Of a DNA stretch of 64,000 bases, positions 26,975-36,474 are shown one piece after another. Source of the DNA: Comamonas sp. BIGb0124. Lineage in GTDB: Bacteria; Pseudomonadota; Gammaproteobacteria; Burkholderiales; Burkholderiaceae_C. Location of the stretch: contig NZ_RJVF01000010.1 of NCBI RefSeq assembly GCF_003752175.1, forward strand, positions 62,001 through 126,000, given 5' to 3'. The notes beneath the pieces are model-generated. The model was not told the DNA's origin, did no database searches, and saw nothing but the letters and a program-made list of their open reading frames with translations. Every line of letters begins with the position of its first letter. Position 1 is the first letter of the stretch. The position numbers were made by a program, and so were the translations under genes.

Positions 26975-27496
26975 ATGAAACCTATTTCCAAGCCTTCGCT
27001 GGCACTCATCGCTGCGGCGATGGTGCTGGTCGGCTGTGCGTCCAAACCGCAAGACGGACAGGACAGCACCGCCTACTATTACTCCAGCGGCAAGCGTGCC
27101 CCGTCGTCGGCAGCCGTCACGCCCGTGACGGTCCCTCCGGCCAATACCGGCACGGGCGGACCTGCCAATGTCGCGCGCATCATCTATTTCGATTTCGACA
27201 GTGCCGAAATTCGTCCGGAGTACCGCAGCGTGGTCGAAGCGCATGGCAACTACCTGCGCAGCAACCCCCGCAGCCAGGTGCTGCTGACCGGTCATACCGA
27301 CCCCCGCGGTGGCGCGGAGTACAACCTGGCTTTGGGCCAGCGCCGGGCGCAGAGCGTCGAGCGCGCGCTGACACAGCAGGGTGTGAGCAACGACCGGCTC
27401 GAGGCAGTCAGCTACGGCAAGGAGCGTCCCGCATCCACCGAAGCCACCGAGAGCGGCTACCAGCTCAACCGCCGCGTCGAACTGGTCTATCGCTGA
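26975..27496 (+). CDS. OmpA-like (Pal-type) outer-membrane lipoprotein
   Basis: A 173-residue lipoprotein. The signal peptide ends in lipobox LVGC, with Cys at residue 21. After a Thr/Pro-rich linker, residues about 70-173 form an OmpA peptidoglycan-binding domain: IYFDFDSAEIRPEY, LTGHTDPRGGAEYNLALGQR and a closing NRRVELVYR. Such proteins tether the outer membrane to the cell wall. RBS AAGGAG is seen. It lies 89 bases after the SD-repeat gene and 13 bases before the MurF-like gene, so it probably serves the same system, for instance by anchoring the exported protein or its channel. It is separate from any tol-pal cluster. Confidence 0.9.
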   Translation: MKPISKPSLALIAAAMVLVGCASKPQDGQDSTAYYYSSGKRAPSSAAVTPVTVPPANTGTGGPANVARIIYFDFDSAEIRPEYRSVVEAHGNYLRSNPRSQVLLTGHTDPRGGAEYNLALGQRRAQSVERALTQQGVSNDRLEAVSYGKERPASTEATESGYQLNRRVELVYR

Positions 27497-27509
27497 AGGG
27501 TCTCTTCCC

Positions 27510-30500
27510 ATGTGGCCGGCCGAGGCAGAACGCCCTGTGGCACTGCTTGAAAGTCGCCTCCAGGCCTGCAGGGAGCACGTGGCAGCTCACTGCCACCCGT
27601 TGACGATACACGACTTGCCCGCTGTCTCGCTGTTTCTTTCGGTCGGTGAGAACGGGCAACGCGCTCACGTGCTGCACGCCGTGGCCGCCAACTTCGATGC
27701 CGCTTGGCGTCTGCTGATGAGCGGCTTCGAGCAGGCCTCCAAAGGCAACGACACGGCTACCCGCTGGGTGCATTTCCGGATCGACTGGGTCGTGGGCATC
27801 CGCACCATGACGCTGGGCAGCTTTGCCAAGCTGGCAGCCAAAGTCCGGCGTGGTCATTTCCGCTACGGCATCGCCTTCGACGACGCCTTTGCTATTGCGC
27901 TGACCGAACAGGAGCTCAACGCCAACGGCGTGCTGGTGGCCGACGATCAGAAAGCATGTGCAGAGCTCAACCGAGTCGCCTTGCAGCGCTATGCGCGTCA
28001 TCGGTTCGGGCGTTTGCCTGTCCCTGTGCTCGCCGACACGCAGCGCAAGCTGCATGTACTCACGCTCGAGGGGCTGTACTGCGACCCCTACGGCGAACTG
28101 CATCGCCTGTTGCCGCGGGGCCCGGACACCGGTCGCCGCGAGGTCGCCCAGCTCGATACCGACCGGATCGGCGACATGCTGGGCAGCGTCGCCTCGTTCC
28201 TGTCGCGCTGCGTACGTGCCAATGGCCGCATCGGCGGCGGGTACCTGGCACGCACGGGACGTGAGCTCGAAGCGCCGACGGTTCGTGCGCAGGCCAGTGC
28301 GCTTCATGCCCTGGTCGAGGCCTGGGCGCTGTCGCGCGACGAGTCGCTCCGGTCCACGATCGAGCCGGCCCTCGACGGTCTGGTGACCCGCGGGGTGCGG
28401 TCGTTCCGTCTGGCTTTCGGGCAAACGGTTTCTTACCTGGTAGAGCCCAGCGGCCACATCACGCTCGCGGGCAATGCCATGGGCATACTGGCCTTGGTGC
28501 GCCTGTGCGAGGCAACGGGCGAACGCGGTCACTTGCCGCTGCTCGAGAACCTTGCGGCCGGCATGCTGTGCATGCAGGATGCGCAGACCGGGCGCTTCGA
28601 CCATGTGATCTCGGCGCGCGACCTGGCGGTGGTGGATGTCTTTCGCCATGTCGAATACGACGGCGAGGCGATCCATGCGCTGCTCAAGCTGTACGAGCTC
28701 ACGGGCGAGAGCCGCTGGCTGTCCGCAGCGGAAAGTGCTTTCGACTACGTCATCGACCAGCGCTACTGGCAGCACCACAGTCCGTGGCTCAGCCGTGCCG
28801 CCGGCGTGTTGACGCGCTTTCGTCCGCTCGAGAAATTCTTTCAGTTCGGCGTGCGCAATCTGCCCGATTTCGAGGCCACCGTCCGGCCGGGTGTACCGGC
28901 TTCGCCGGCCATGCTCGAGCTGGCGCTGGCCGGTCGACAGCTTGCCGAAAGACTGGCCTTGCTGCCGGCCATGGGGCATCTGCTGCAGCAGCTCGACGGC
29001 GAGCGGCTCTATGCCGCCATCGAGCAGCTCGCGCACGGCCTGCTCAACCAGTTCATGTGGCCCGAGATGGCCATGTACTTTGCCCATCCGGAGGCAGTCG
29101 CCGGGACGTTCTTTTCCAGGCGCGACGATTTCCGTGCGAGCACGGGCGAGGCGGATGCAGCCATCCGCGCGCTGGTCTCGTACCACGCCCACCTGGCCTT
29201 GCGCGAGAACACCGGGGGGCATCCGCCCACAGAGGGCACAGGAGACGACATGCATACCCCGCCCGCCAGTACCATGGGCCTTGCCAAACCCACGCCCATC
29301 TTCAAGGCCATGTTCGAGCGTGTCTCGCAGCCGCCGGGCCTGCAGTCCGGTGGCGCCTGGACGGCCGAGATGGTGGCTTCGGCGACCGAAGGCCGCTGGG
29401 TCGTGTCCCCACCCGAGGGATGGCGTGTCAGCGGACTTGCGCTCTCGGCCGATGCATGCAGCCCCAACCGCATGGCGGTGCTGCGGGGCGCCACGGACAG
29501 CATCGGCATCGGCGCCCTGGCGCTCGAGCGTCTGGTGCCCATGAGCGGGGCCCTGCTGACATCGGATGCCGCCGGCGTGCCGGCTGCCAGCGTCCCCGTT
29601 CCCGTCCTCGAGGTCGGCGACACCGCCATGGCCGTCATGCGCCTGGGCTCCTATGCGCGAAGCCGGTTCTTCGGCGACGTGGTCGGCGTGACGGGCAGTG
29701 TCGGCAAGACCACCATGGTCGCGATGCTGGCCGAAGCCCTGCGTCCGCTGGGAGGCGCGGGTCATACCCACAGCCAGACTTCCATGCCGCTGGGCATAGC
29801 CGCCGACATGGCCAGCATGCCGCAGGACGCACCGTGCTGGGTCATCGAGATGGCCGTCGACAGCATGCTGCTCAATGCGCAACTGGCTCGCCCCACCGTC
29901 GCCATCGTGACCAGCGTGGCGCCGGCCCACCTGTCGCACTACGGCACGGTCGAACGCATCGCCCGCAAGAAAAGCGCGATCTTCGGACACATGCGGCTGG
30001 GCGGCCATGCCGTGCTCAGGCGCGACATGCCTCACTACCGCGTGGTCGAGCGTGCGGCACAGGCGCGTGGGCTGCATGTGATCTCGTATGGCGACCACGA
30101 CGAAGCCGATGTCAGCCTCATGGTCGCCGGCAACGGGCAGGTGAGGGCCGTGGTACAGGGCGAAGAGGTGAGTTTTCAACTGGCCTTGCCGGGCCGCCAC
30201 ATGGCCGTGAATGCGCTGGGCGTGATCGCCACGTTGCTGGCCCTGGAGCTGCCGCTCGATGCCGCGCTGCAGCAGTTCGCCCACATGCAGCCCTTGCCGG
30301 GCCGGGGCCAGCGTTTCGGCGCTGCGTTGCAGTCGGGCGGCCAGGCCACGGTCATCGACGATGCGGGTTCGGCCAGTCCCGAATCCATGAAAGCGGCGCT
30401 GGCCCTGCTGGCCCAGGCCCCCTGCGCGCCCAGCCAGCGCGTGGCCGTGCTGGGCGACATGCTGGACCTCGGCGTCGAGGCCCAGCGCTACCACCTCGAG

Positions 30501-30734
30501 CTCGAGCAGGATCTGCTCGAGGCCGCTGCCGGTCGTGTCTTCCTGTACGGCAGTCTCATGCGTGCGCTGCACGAGCGCTTGCGCGAGCACACGCCTTCGC
30601 ATTGGTTCGACAGTCTCGACAGTCTGTCGCGGGCGCTCGAGCAGAACCTCCATGCGGGCGATTGGGTGCTGGTCAAGAGCTCGGCCGCCACCGGTCTGGG
30701 AACCGTCGTGGATCGTTTGCGCAGCGCTTCCTGA
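27510..30734 (+). CDS. Large fusion: unknown N-terminal and toroid-like regions plus MurF-like ligase
   Basis: A 1074-residue protein. Residues 1-about 200 are unrecognised. Residues about 215-520 show helical-hairpin spacing like (alpha/alpha)6 toroid enzymes or epimerases (EYDGEAIHALLKLYELTGES, RWLSAAESAFDYVIDQRYW). Residues about 610-1074 follow the MurF order: substrate-like domain, P-loop GVTGSVGKTTM (near 726), middle domain (SVAPAHLSHYGTVERIARKK) and C-terminal LVKSSAATGLGTVV. MurF makes an amide bond to UDP-MurNAc-tripeptide; here the family's usual DSR substrate motif is not evident, so the substrate may differ. MurF itself is about 460 residues and sits in the dcw cluster. The position between an SD-repeat protein and its secretion genes suggests it modifies that protein or a linked glycan or peptide, which is inference. 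Confidence 0.75.
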   Translation: MWPAEAERPVALLESRLQACREHVAAHCHPLTIHDLPAVSLFLSVGENGQRAHVLHAVAANFDAAWRLLMSGFEQASKGNDTATRWVHFRIDWVVGIRTMTLGSFAKLAAKVRRGHFRYGIAFDDAFAIALTEQELNANGVLVADDQKACAELNRVALQRYARHRFGRLPVPVLADTQRKLHVLTLEGLYCDPYGELHRLLPRGPDTGRREVAQLDTDRIGDMLGSVASFLSRCVRANGRIGGGYLARTGRELEAPTVRAQASALHALVEAWALSRDESLRSTIEPALDGLVTRGVRSFRLAFGQTVSYLVEPSGHITLAGNAMGILALVRLCEATGERGHLPLLENLAAGMLCMQDAQTGRFDHVISARDLAVVDVFRHVEYDGEAIHALLKLYELTGESRWLSAAESAFDYVIDQRYWQHHSPWLSRAAGVLTRFRPLEKFFQFGVRNLPDFEATVRPGVPASPAMLELALAGRQLAERLALLPAMGHLLQQLDGERLYAAIEQLAHGLLNQFMWPEMAMYFAHPEAVAGTFFSRRDDFRASTGEADAAIRALVSYHAHLALRENTGGHPPTEGTGDDMHTPPASTMGLAKPTPIFKAMFERVSQPPGLQSGGAWTAEMVASATEGRWVVSPPEGWRVSGLALSADACSPNRMAVLRGATDSIGIGALALERLVPMSGALLTSDAAGVPAASVPVPVLEVGDTAMAVMRLGSYARSRFFGDVVGVTGSVGKTTMVAMLAEALRPLGGAGHTHSQTSMPLGIAADMASMPQDAPCWVIEMAVDSMLLNAQLARPTVAIVTSVAPAHLSHYGTVERIARKKSAIFGHMRLGGHAVLRRDMPHYRVVERAAQARGLHVISYGDHDEADVSLMVAGNGQVRAVVQGEEVSFQLALPGRHMAVNALGVIATLLALELPLDAALQQFAHMQPLPGRGQRFGAALQSGGQATVIDDAGSASPESMKAALALLAQAPCAPSQRVAVLGDMLDLGVEAQRYHLELEQDLLEAAAGRVFLYGSLMRALHERLREHTPSHWFDSLDSLSRALEQNLHAGDWVLVKSSAATGLGTVVDRLRSAS

Positions 30735-30893
30735 TCGGTTTGCCGCGTGGCGCCGGGCCCTTGCAGCAAGGCTCCGGCGGCTCGCGGCCGGCCATGCATA
30801 AAAAAGTTCTCATTGACAAAACCCTCCCATAATCCTCGCAGCCTGTTGGTCAATCGTGTGTTCGCACCTTTAGTTTTTCCCGGTTGAAAGCCC
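30735..30893. other. Gap between the MurF-like gene and the secretion operon
   Basis: Contains an AT-rich segment with TTGACA and CATAAT words, but their spacing (about 10 bases) is too short for a normal sigma-70 promoter. A separate promoter for the secretion genes is possible but not shown. Confidence 0.35.
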
Positions 30894-32780
30894 ATGATCA
30901 AGTTCCTCATGCCCCGTCAACTGGTGGCTCGCCAACCTGACGATCCTCAGGCCAGTCCCTATGCCGCGGCCATGTCGCGCGCCTTTCGGGCCGCCTCGCC
31001 CTTGCTGCGGCGAGCGGGATGGTGGTCGATTCCCATCAGCCTCTTCGGGCTGCTGCCGTCCATCTTCATCCTGCAGGTCTACAACCGCGTGATCTATCGC
31101 GGCGGCATGGCCACGCTGACCGCGCTGGTCGCCGGCGTCCTGTTCTTCCTGGCGCTCGAGTTCTGGTTTCGTGTGCGGCGGGCCAGGGCGCTGCGCGACG
31201 CCGGCGCCATGATCGATCACGACGTCACCAAGGCGCTGCTCGGCAGCATGCTCAACCGGCCGCTGCGCTCGCTCGAGGCGAGGCCGTCGACGGCCTGGTT
31301 CCAGCTCTTCCGCGATGTGGGCGCCGTGCGTGCCACCATCACCGGCGGCCTGGTCGCTGCCGTGTTCGACATGCCCATGGCGCTGTTCGCGCTCATCGTC
31401 ATCGGTGTCGTGGCCTTGCCGGTGCTGCCGGTGGTGATCGCCGCGCTGGCCATCCTGTCCTTCCTGGCCTGGTGGTGGGCCGACGAGGTTCGTGCCAAGC
31501 GGGTCGACGAGACCGGTCATGCACGCGATCTCGACAAGACCACCTCGGAAATCTGCCGGGCCCGCGAAACACTCAAGACCCTGGGCCAGGACGAGGTCGT
31601 GAACAAGATGTGGCAGCAGAGCTACAACACCTGGCTGACCGAGAGCTTCAGCAAGAACGGCCAGATCGAGAACGCGCGCGAAGGCACGACCGTGCTGCTG
31701 ACCGTGTTCTCGGTGGTCGTCATCACGGTCGGTGCGATCGGCATCACGCAGCAATGGATGTCCATCGGCAGCCTGATGGCCATCAACCTGCTGGCCGGCA
31801 AGGCGCTGGCTCCGGTGGCCCGGCTGGCCTCGAGCTGGCGCTCGCTGGCGCGTGCCTCCGAAGCCGCCATCCGTCTCGAAGAAGTGCTGGCCGAGCCGGT
31901 CGAGCGCTCGTCGGGTGGACTGGCCCTGCCCAAACCGCGCGGTCATCTGCGCCTGAACGGCGTGACCTACCAATTCCCCGGCGCCGCCAATCCGGTGCTC
32001 GAGAACCTCAACCTCGACATCGGCCCCTGCGGGCTGCATGTGGTGGTCGGGCGCAACGGCGCGGGCAAGTCCACGCTGATCAAGCTGGTGGCCGGCCTCT
32101 ACGCGCCCACGCATGGCACCGTCAACATCGACGAGTACGATGTGGGGCAGTTCTCCCGAACCGAGATGGTGCAGTGGATCTCGATCATGGCGCAGGAGGT
32201 CTACTGGTTCAGCGGTCCGCTGATCGAAGCCCTGCGCCGCACGGCTCCCGAAGCGGCCGACGACCAGATCATCGGTGCATGCCGGCTTGCCGGTGCGCAT
32301 GATTTCATCTCGCGCTTGCCTGCCGGCTATCGCACCGACGTGGGCGAGGCGGGGGCCGGGCTGTCGGTGGGCCAGCGGCGCAAGCTGGCCCTGGCGCAGC
32401 TGTTCCTGCGCAATCCTTCCGTGCTCATCCTCGACGAACCCAGCAACGACCTCGATTTCGAAAGCGAGACCAACCTGCTGGCCGCTCTCAAGGGCGTGGC
32501 GCGCACGCGGACCGTCATCGCCGTCACGCACTCGTTGCGTCTGGTGTCGGTGGCCGATCAGGTCTATCACGTCACCGGCGACGGATCGGTGGTGCAGGGA
32601 ACGCCCTCGGTCATGGTGCCCAAGCTGTTCGGCGTCAGGCGCCCCGTGGCCGCCAGCAGCCCGGAGGCCGACGACACCCGTCTGCCCGCCGCCTCGGCCG
32701 CCGCCGCATCGCCTGCATCCGTGGCCGGCGCCCCGGCCGCCGTGGCACCCCTCACTCCCAACATCTCTGCCGCATCATGA
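30894..32780 (+). CDS. Type I secretion ABC transporter (permease/ATPase)
   Basis: A 628-residue half-transporter that powers one-step export from cytoplasm to outside. An N-terminal region without a C39 peptidase domain precedes the membrane domain (hydrophobic stretches about 40-90 and 155-205, plus one near 280). The ATPase has Walker A VVGRNGAGKSTL, Q loop SIMAQEVYW, signature LSVGQRRKLALAQ, Walker B VLILDEPSNDLD and switch His AVTHSL. Asn takes the place of Gly in the usual EPSxGLD loop (EPSNDLD), also seen in some relatives. The C terminus is Ala/Pro-rich. It overlaps the HlyD gene by 4 bases (ATGA). Most likely cargo is the SD-repeat protein. Confidence 0.92.
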   Translation: MIKFLMPRQLVARQPDDPQASPYAAAMSRAFRAASPLLRRAGWWSIPISLFGLLPSIFILQVYNRVIYRGGMATLTALVAGVLFFLALEFWFRVRRARALRDAGAMIDHDVTKALLGSMLNRPLRSLEARPSTAWFQLFRDVGAVRATITGGLVAAVFDMPMALFALIVIGVVALPVLPVVIAALAILSFLAWWWADEVRAKRVDETGHARDLDKTTSEICRARETLKTLGQDEVVNKMWQQSYNTWLTESFSKNGQIENAREGTTVLLTVFSVVVITVGAIGITQQWMSIGSLMAINLLAGKALAPVARLASSWRSLARASEAAIRLEEVLAEPVERSSGGLALPKPRGHLRLNGVTYQFPGAANPVLENLNLDIGPCGLHVVVGRNGAGKSTLIKLVAGLYAPTHGTVNIDEYDVGQFSRTEMVQWISIMAQEVYWFSGPLIEALRRTAPEAADDQIIGACRLAGAHDFISRLPAGYRTDVGEAGAGLSVGQRRKLALAQLFLRNPSVLILDEPSNDLDFESETNLLAALKGVARTRTVIAVTHSLRLVSVADQVYHVTGDGSVVQGTPSVMVPKLFGVRRPVAASSPEADDTRLPAASAAAASPASVAGAPAAVAPLTPNISAAS

Positions 32781-34102
32781 GCAAGACGCCCGATCTGCCC
32801 CAGGTCCTGCTGAGGGACAACCCCGAACACGTGCGCAAGCCCAAGGATCCGAAGCGCCAGCGGCAGGTCCGCTGGCTGGTCGGCGGTATCCTGGTGCTCG
32901 GTGTTTTCGGCCTGTTCTTCCCGGTCGAGAACGTGGTCGTCGCGCCCGGCCGCATCATTCCTTCGGATCGCGTCAAGGCCGTGCAGCATCTGGAAGGCGG
33001 CATCGTCACGGCGGTGAACGTGCAGGAAGGCCAGCGCGTGCAACTGGGCCAGCCGCTGGTCACCATCGACCTCGGCGGCAACAGTCTCAACCTCGAGGAA
33101 CTGAGCGCACGCAACGCCACCCTGCAGGCCATGCGCGTACGCCATACCGCCGAAGTCGAAGGCAAGCCGCTGCTGCTGGCCGATTTTCCGAAGGAGATGG
33201 ACGGCGGTGTGGTGCGGACCCAGATGGGCGCCTACAACGCACGCATGCTCGAACAGAAGGGCATCGAGGCCGGTGCCGTTTCCTCGCTCGAGCAGGCGCG
33301 CAGCCAGGGCCTCGAGCAGCAGGCCAAGGCGCAGGGCCTGCAGCAGCGCCTCACCATGTTCCAGAAGGAACTCGACATCTCCGAACAGCTCGGCCAGGAA
33401 AAACTCATCGGCCAGCTCGAAGTTCTGGAAAAACGCCGCCAGGTCGAATCGGTGCGCAGCGAGCTTGCCGTGGCGCGGCAAGTCGTGATCTCCGGGCGCG
33501 CCGCGGTGAACGAGTCTCAGGCGAGGGTGGCCGAGTCGCGCGGCGCCTTCCAGCGCAAGGCCTCCGACGACCTGGCCGATGTCGAACGCCAGCTCGCCAG
33601 CCTGACCGAAGACCTCTCGCGTGCACGCAACCAGCGCGAACGCACCACGGTGGCCGCGCCTGCGGCCGGCATCGTCAAGGGCCTGCGCAATCCCAGCCCC
33701 GGCTGGGTGGTCAAGCCGGGTGAACAGATCATGGAAATCGTGCCCGACGAAGACAGCATCCTGGTCGAAGCCCAATTGAGCCCGAACGACCGTGGCTACG
33801 TCAGCGTGGGACAACAGGCCAAGGTCAAGATCACCGCCTACGACTTTTTGCGCTATGGAACCGTTGACGGCGAAGTTACACTCGTGGCCGCCGATGCCGA
33901 CCGTGACACCAGCAAGCCGGACTCGCAGCCCTTCTATCGATTGCTCGTCAGCACCAAGACCGATCACGTGGGCCGCCCCGACAACCGCATCACGGCCGGC
34001 ATGGAAGCAGAAACCGACCTCGTTGTAGGTCATGAGCCTTTCATCTGGTACATGCTGCGGCCCGTGCTGCGTGTCAAGAATGAGGCCTTTAGGGAGCCCT
34101 GA
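32777..34102 (+). CDS. HlyD-family type I secretion periplasmic adaptor
   Basis: A 441-residue membrane-fusion protein linking the ABC transporter to TolC. One N-terminal membrane anchor (LVGGILVLGVFGLFF, about residues 34-50) is followed by the first lipoyl half (VVAPGRIIPSDRVKAVQHLE), long coiled-coil hairpins rich in Gln/Glu/Leu (about 100-290), then the second lipoyl half (VAAPAAGIVKGL) and a beta-barrel with the HlyD signature region (YVSVGQQAKVKITAYDFLRY). Length fits HlyD/LapC. Start and stop codons overlap both neighbours, so all three genes are translationally coupled. Confidence 0.93.
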   Translation: MSKTPDLPQVLLRDNPEHVRKPKDPKRQRQVRWLVGGILVLGVFGLFFPVENVVVAPGRIIPSDRVKAVQHLEGGIVTAVNVQEGQRVQLGQPLVTIDLGGNSLNLEELSARNATLQAMRVRHTAEVEGKPLLLADFPKEMDGGVVRTQMGAYNARMLEQKGIEAGAVSSLEQARSQGLEQQAKAQGLQQRLTMFQKELDISEQLGQEKLIGQLEVLEKRRQVESVRSELAVARQVVISGRAAVNESQARVAESRGAFQRKASDDLADVERQLASLTEDLSRARNQRERTTVAAPAAGIVKGLRNPSPGWVVKPGEQIMEIVPDEDSILVEAQLSPNDRGYVSVGQQAKVKITAYDFLRYGTVDGEVTLVAADADRDTSKPDSQPFYRLLVSTKTDHVGRPDNRITAGMEAETDLVVGHEPFIWYMLRPVLRVKNEAFREP

Positions 34103-36177
34103 TGTCCGGACGTTTGTACAAGTCTTCTCTTTCCATGCCCCGCTGGTTGGGCTGGTCTTCCCGTCTGCCCGCGCATCTCTTGCTGTGCGCCGGCAGCATG
34201 ATCTGTGTGTCGGCCTGGGCCGATGGCAGTGCACCGGTCGGCACAGAGGGCGCTGCCGTCAGCGCCGAATCGACCGCACCGGCTGCTTCGTCCGCACCCG
34301 TGGCCACACCCGCCGTCCAGGGACGCACCCGTGTCGTGCTGGTGCGCCGCGCCCAGTCCGAGCCGGCTGCCGGGGTGGCCGAACCGTCGGCCGTCACCCC
34401 CGCGCCGGTCGTCGTCTCCGACGCGATGCCCGCGGGCCAGACCAGCCTGCTGGCGCAAGCCGCGCCGACGACCGCCACGGTGCCTGTCGTTCCTGTTGCC
34501 CCTGTCGCGCCGGCCGCAACGGCCAGCCCGACGCTCGCGGCCCCCGCCACCCCTGCCGCTGCGGCGCCTGTGACCGAGCCGCTGCCCGCGACGGCCACGC
34601 CCGCCGTGCCTGCCACCGGCTCGGCATCGACCGCGCCTGCGGCACCGCTGCAAAGCACCCGCCAGCTCTCGCCCCAATCGCAAGGCTCGGTGGCCTATAC
34701 CCGCCAGATCAAGGAAGCCCTGGTCGACGCACTCAGCACCCATCCTGACGTACTGACCGCGCTCTCCGAGCTGGAAACCAGCAGCTACGAAGTCGAAGCC
34801 GCCCGCCAGCAGCGTTTCCCCCGCTTCAAGGTCGGTACATCCGTCGGCAATACCGATGCCGGTACCGCCTCGGGCAGCCAGAGCTATAACGCGCTGTCGG
34901 CCGATGCCCGCATCACCGTGCTCGACGGCGGCTCCATCGGCGCTCGCGTCGATGCCGCCAAGGCCGGCAACCAGGCCATCGACGAAGCGTATGTCTCGGC
35001 TCGCCAGCAGGTGTTGCTCGACTCGCTGACCGCCTACCTGCAGGTGCAGCGTTTCGATCTCAAGCGCAAGGTCGCCGACCGCTCCAGCGCCGTGCTCGAC
35101 GAAATCGCACGGGTCGAGGAACGCCGTGTCGACCTCGGTGCCTCGGGCCGCAGCGACTACCAGATGACGCTGGCACGCCGTGCGTCGTCCGCTGCACGCC
35201 AGAGCGAATTCGAATCCAAGCGCATCGATGCGCTGGCCAAGTTCGAAAGCTATTTCGGTTTCCAGCCCAACGCCGAATACATGCCCGCCACCACCACGCC
35301 CAGCCAGTGGTCGCTGGCCACGCTCGAAGACGCGCTGCAGGCGGCGTCCAACAACAGCGTCGAGCTGCGCGAGGCCCAGTTGCTCATCGACCAGGCCAAG
35401 GCCGGCGTGCGCGAAGCCGAAGGCGGCCGCTGGCCCACGCTGGATGCCGTCGTCGCCAAGACCAAGGACAAGGACCGTGTCGTCTACAGCGACGGCACGC
35501 GGGTGGGTGTGGAAGTCAACTGGAACTTCGGCACCGGCTTCGAACTGCAGCGCAAGGTCAAGGTCGCCCTGGCCAAGCAGTCCGCGCAAGAGGCCAAGTA
35601 CGAATCCGTGCGCCGCAACGTGCAGCAGCAGACCTTTGCCGTGTGGGGCCAGACCAGCGCCATGCGCGAACGCGAAGCCCGCCTGCGCGAAGCCGCCGAT
35701 GCTGCACGCGAAGTGTTCGAAGGCCGCCGCCGCCTCATGGAATTCGGCCGCGAGACCCTGCCGCAGGTGCTGGACGCCCAGATCGACTACTACACCGCGC
35801 TGCAGGACTACGTCGACGCCGTCTACGACACCCGCATCAACGATCTGCGCCTGGCCCGCACCACCGGCTACCTCGACATGCTGCCCGGTCAGCCTGCCGA
35901 CTGGCTCGACAGCTATTTCACCGGCCAGGATCTCGTCGGCCTGTCCGCTCTGATGGCCCGTGCCGAAGTGCCGAGCTGCGCCGATGCCGCACCGGGTGCC
36001 TGCCCGGCTGCACCTGTCGCCGGCGCTGCAGCCCCCGCTGCCGGCCCACGCAACCCTGCTGCCAACGGCAATGGTTCGAAAAAGGTGTCCGCGCAGGCCC
36101 AGTCTGCTGGCAAGAAGGCCCAGAGCGCATCGTCGCCTACCGCAGTCGCCGCGACACAAACCGCATCCGCGCCCTGA
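34102..36177 (+). CDS. TolC-family outer-membrane channel with long Ala/Pro-rich N-terminal extension
   Basis: A 691-residue outer-membrane efflux protein whose start overlaps the HlyD stop (TGATG). The signal peptide includes HLLLCAGSMICVSAWA. Residues about 40-190 are an Ala/Pro/Thr/Val-rich low-complexity segment not usual in TolC. The two-fold repeated channel follows from about 195 (SVAYTRQIKEALVDALSTHP; LSADARITVLDGGSIGARVD) to about 620. The C-terminal tail is again Ala/Pro/Lys-rich. TolC proteins are normally about 450-500 residues, so the extensions account for the extra length. It completes the type I exporter. Confidence 0.9.
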   Translation: MSGRLYKSSLSMPRWLGWSSRLPAHLLLCAGSMICVSAWADGSAPVGTEGAAVSAESTAPAASSAPVATPAVQGRTRVVLVRRAQSEPAAGVAEPSAVTPAPVVVSDAMPAGQTSLLAQAAPTTATVPVVPVAPVAPAATASPTLAAPATPAAAAPVTEPLPATATPAVPATGSASTAPAAPLQSTRQLSPQSQGSVAYTRQIKEALVDALSTHPDVLTALSELETSSYEVEAARQQRFPRFKVGTSVGNTDAGTASGSQSYNALSADARITVLDGGSIGARVDAAKAGNQAIDEAYVSARQQVLLDSLTAYLQVQRFDLKRKVADRSSAVLDEIARVEERRVDLGASGRSDYQMTLARRASSAARQSEFESKRIDALAKFESYFGFQPNAEYMPATTTPSQWSLATLEDALQAASNNSVELREAQLLIDQAKAGVREAEGGRWPTLDAVVAKTKDKDRVVYSDGTRVGVEVNWNFGTGFELQRKVKVALAKQSAQEAKYESVRRNVQQQTFAVWGQTSAMREREARLREAADAAREVFEGRRRLMEFGRETLPQVLDAQIDYYTALQDYVDAVYDTRINDLRLARTTGYLDMLPGQPADWLDSYFTGQDLVGLSALMARAEVPSCADAAPGACPAAPVAGAAAPAAGPRNPAANGNGSKKVSAQAQSAGKKAQSASSPTAVAATQTASAP

Positions 36178-36474
36178 CGCGGGCTTGCCAGGCGAGCTCC
36201 GCGCGGGCGTGGACACATCCGCGCCGGGCTCCACCCACTTTGTGATTCGCGTCGATGGGGCCGACTGAGGAGCCCCTCCGACTTCAGATCGATCGATGTC
36301 CGCCGGGAGGCGCGACATCCGACGCCAGACACGGCCCGAGCGGTCGTGTCATTCATCTCCCTCGCTGGATCTGCCTGCGCCAAGGCAAGGGTCATCGGCT
36401 TGCATTGCAAGCCTCTCGAAGGCCCGCAGCAGCCCTTCTGGGGCCGCATCTCATCCCCCCGGCAATGTCCCCGC

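Noticed and set aside
30813-30833. Sigma-70 promoter TTGACA/CATAAT before the ABC transporter gene
   Set aside because: The two boxes are only about 10 bases apart, too close for a normal promoter.
30894-31020. C39 peptidase domain in the ABC transporter, which would indicate bacteriocin export
   Set aside because: The N-terminal segment is too short and lacks a Cys/His catalytic motif; the cargo is more likely the large adhesin.
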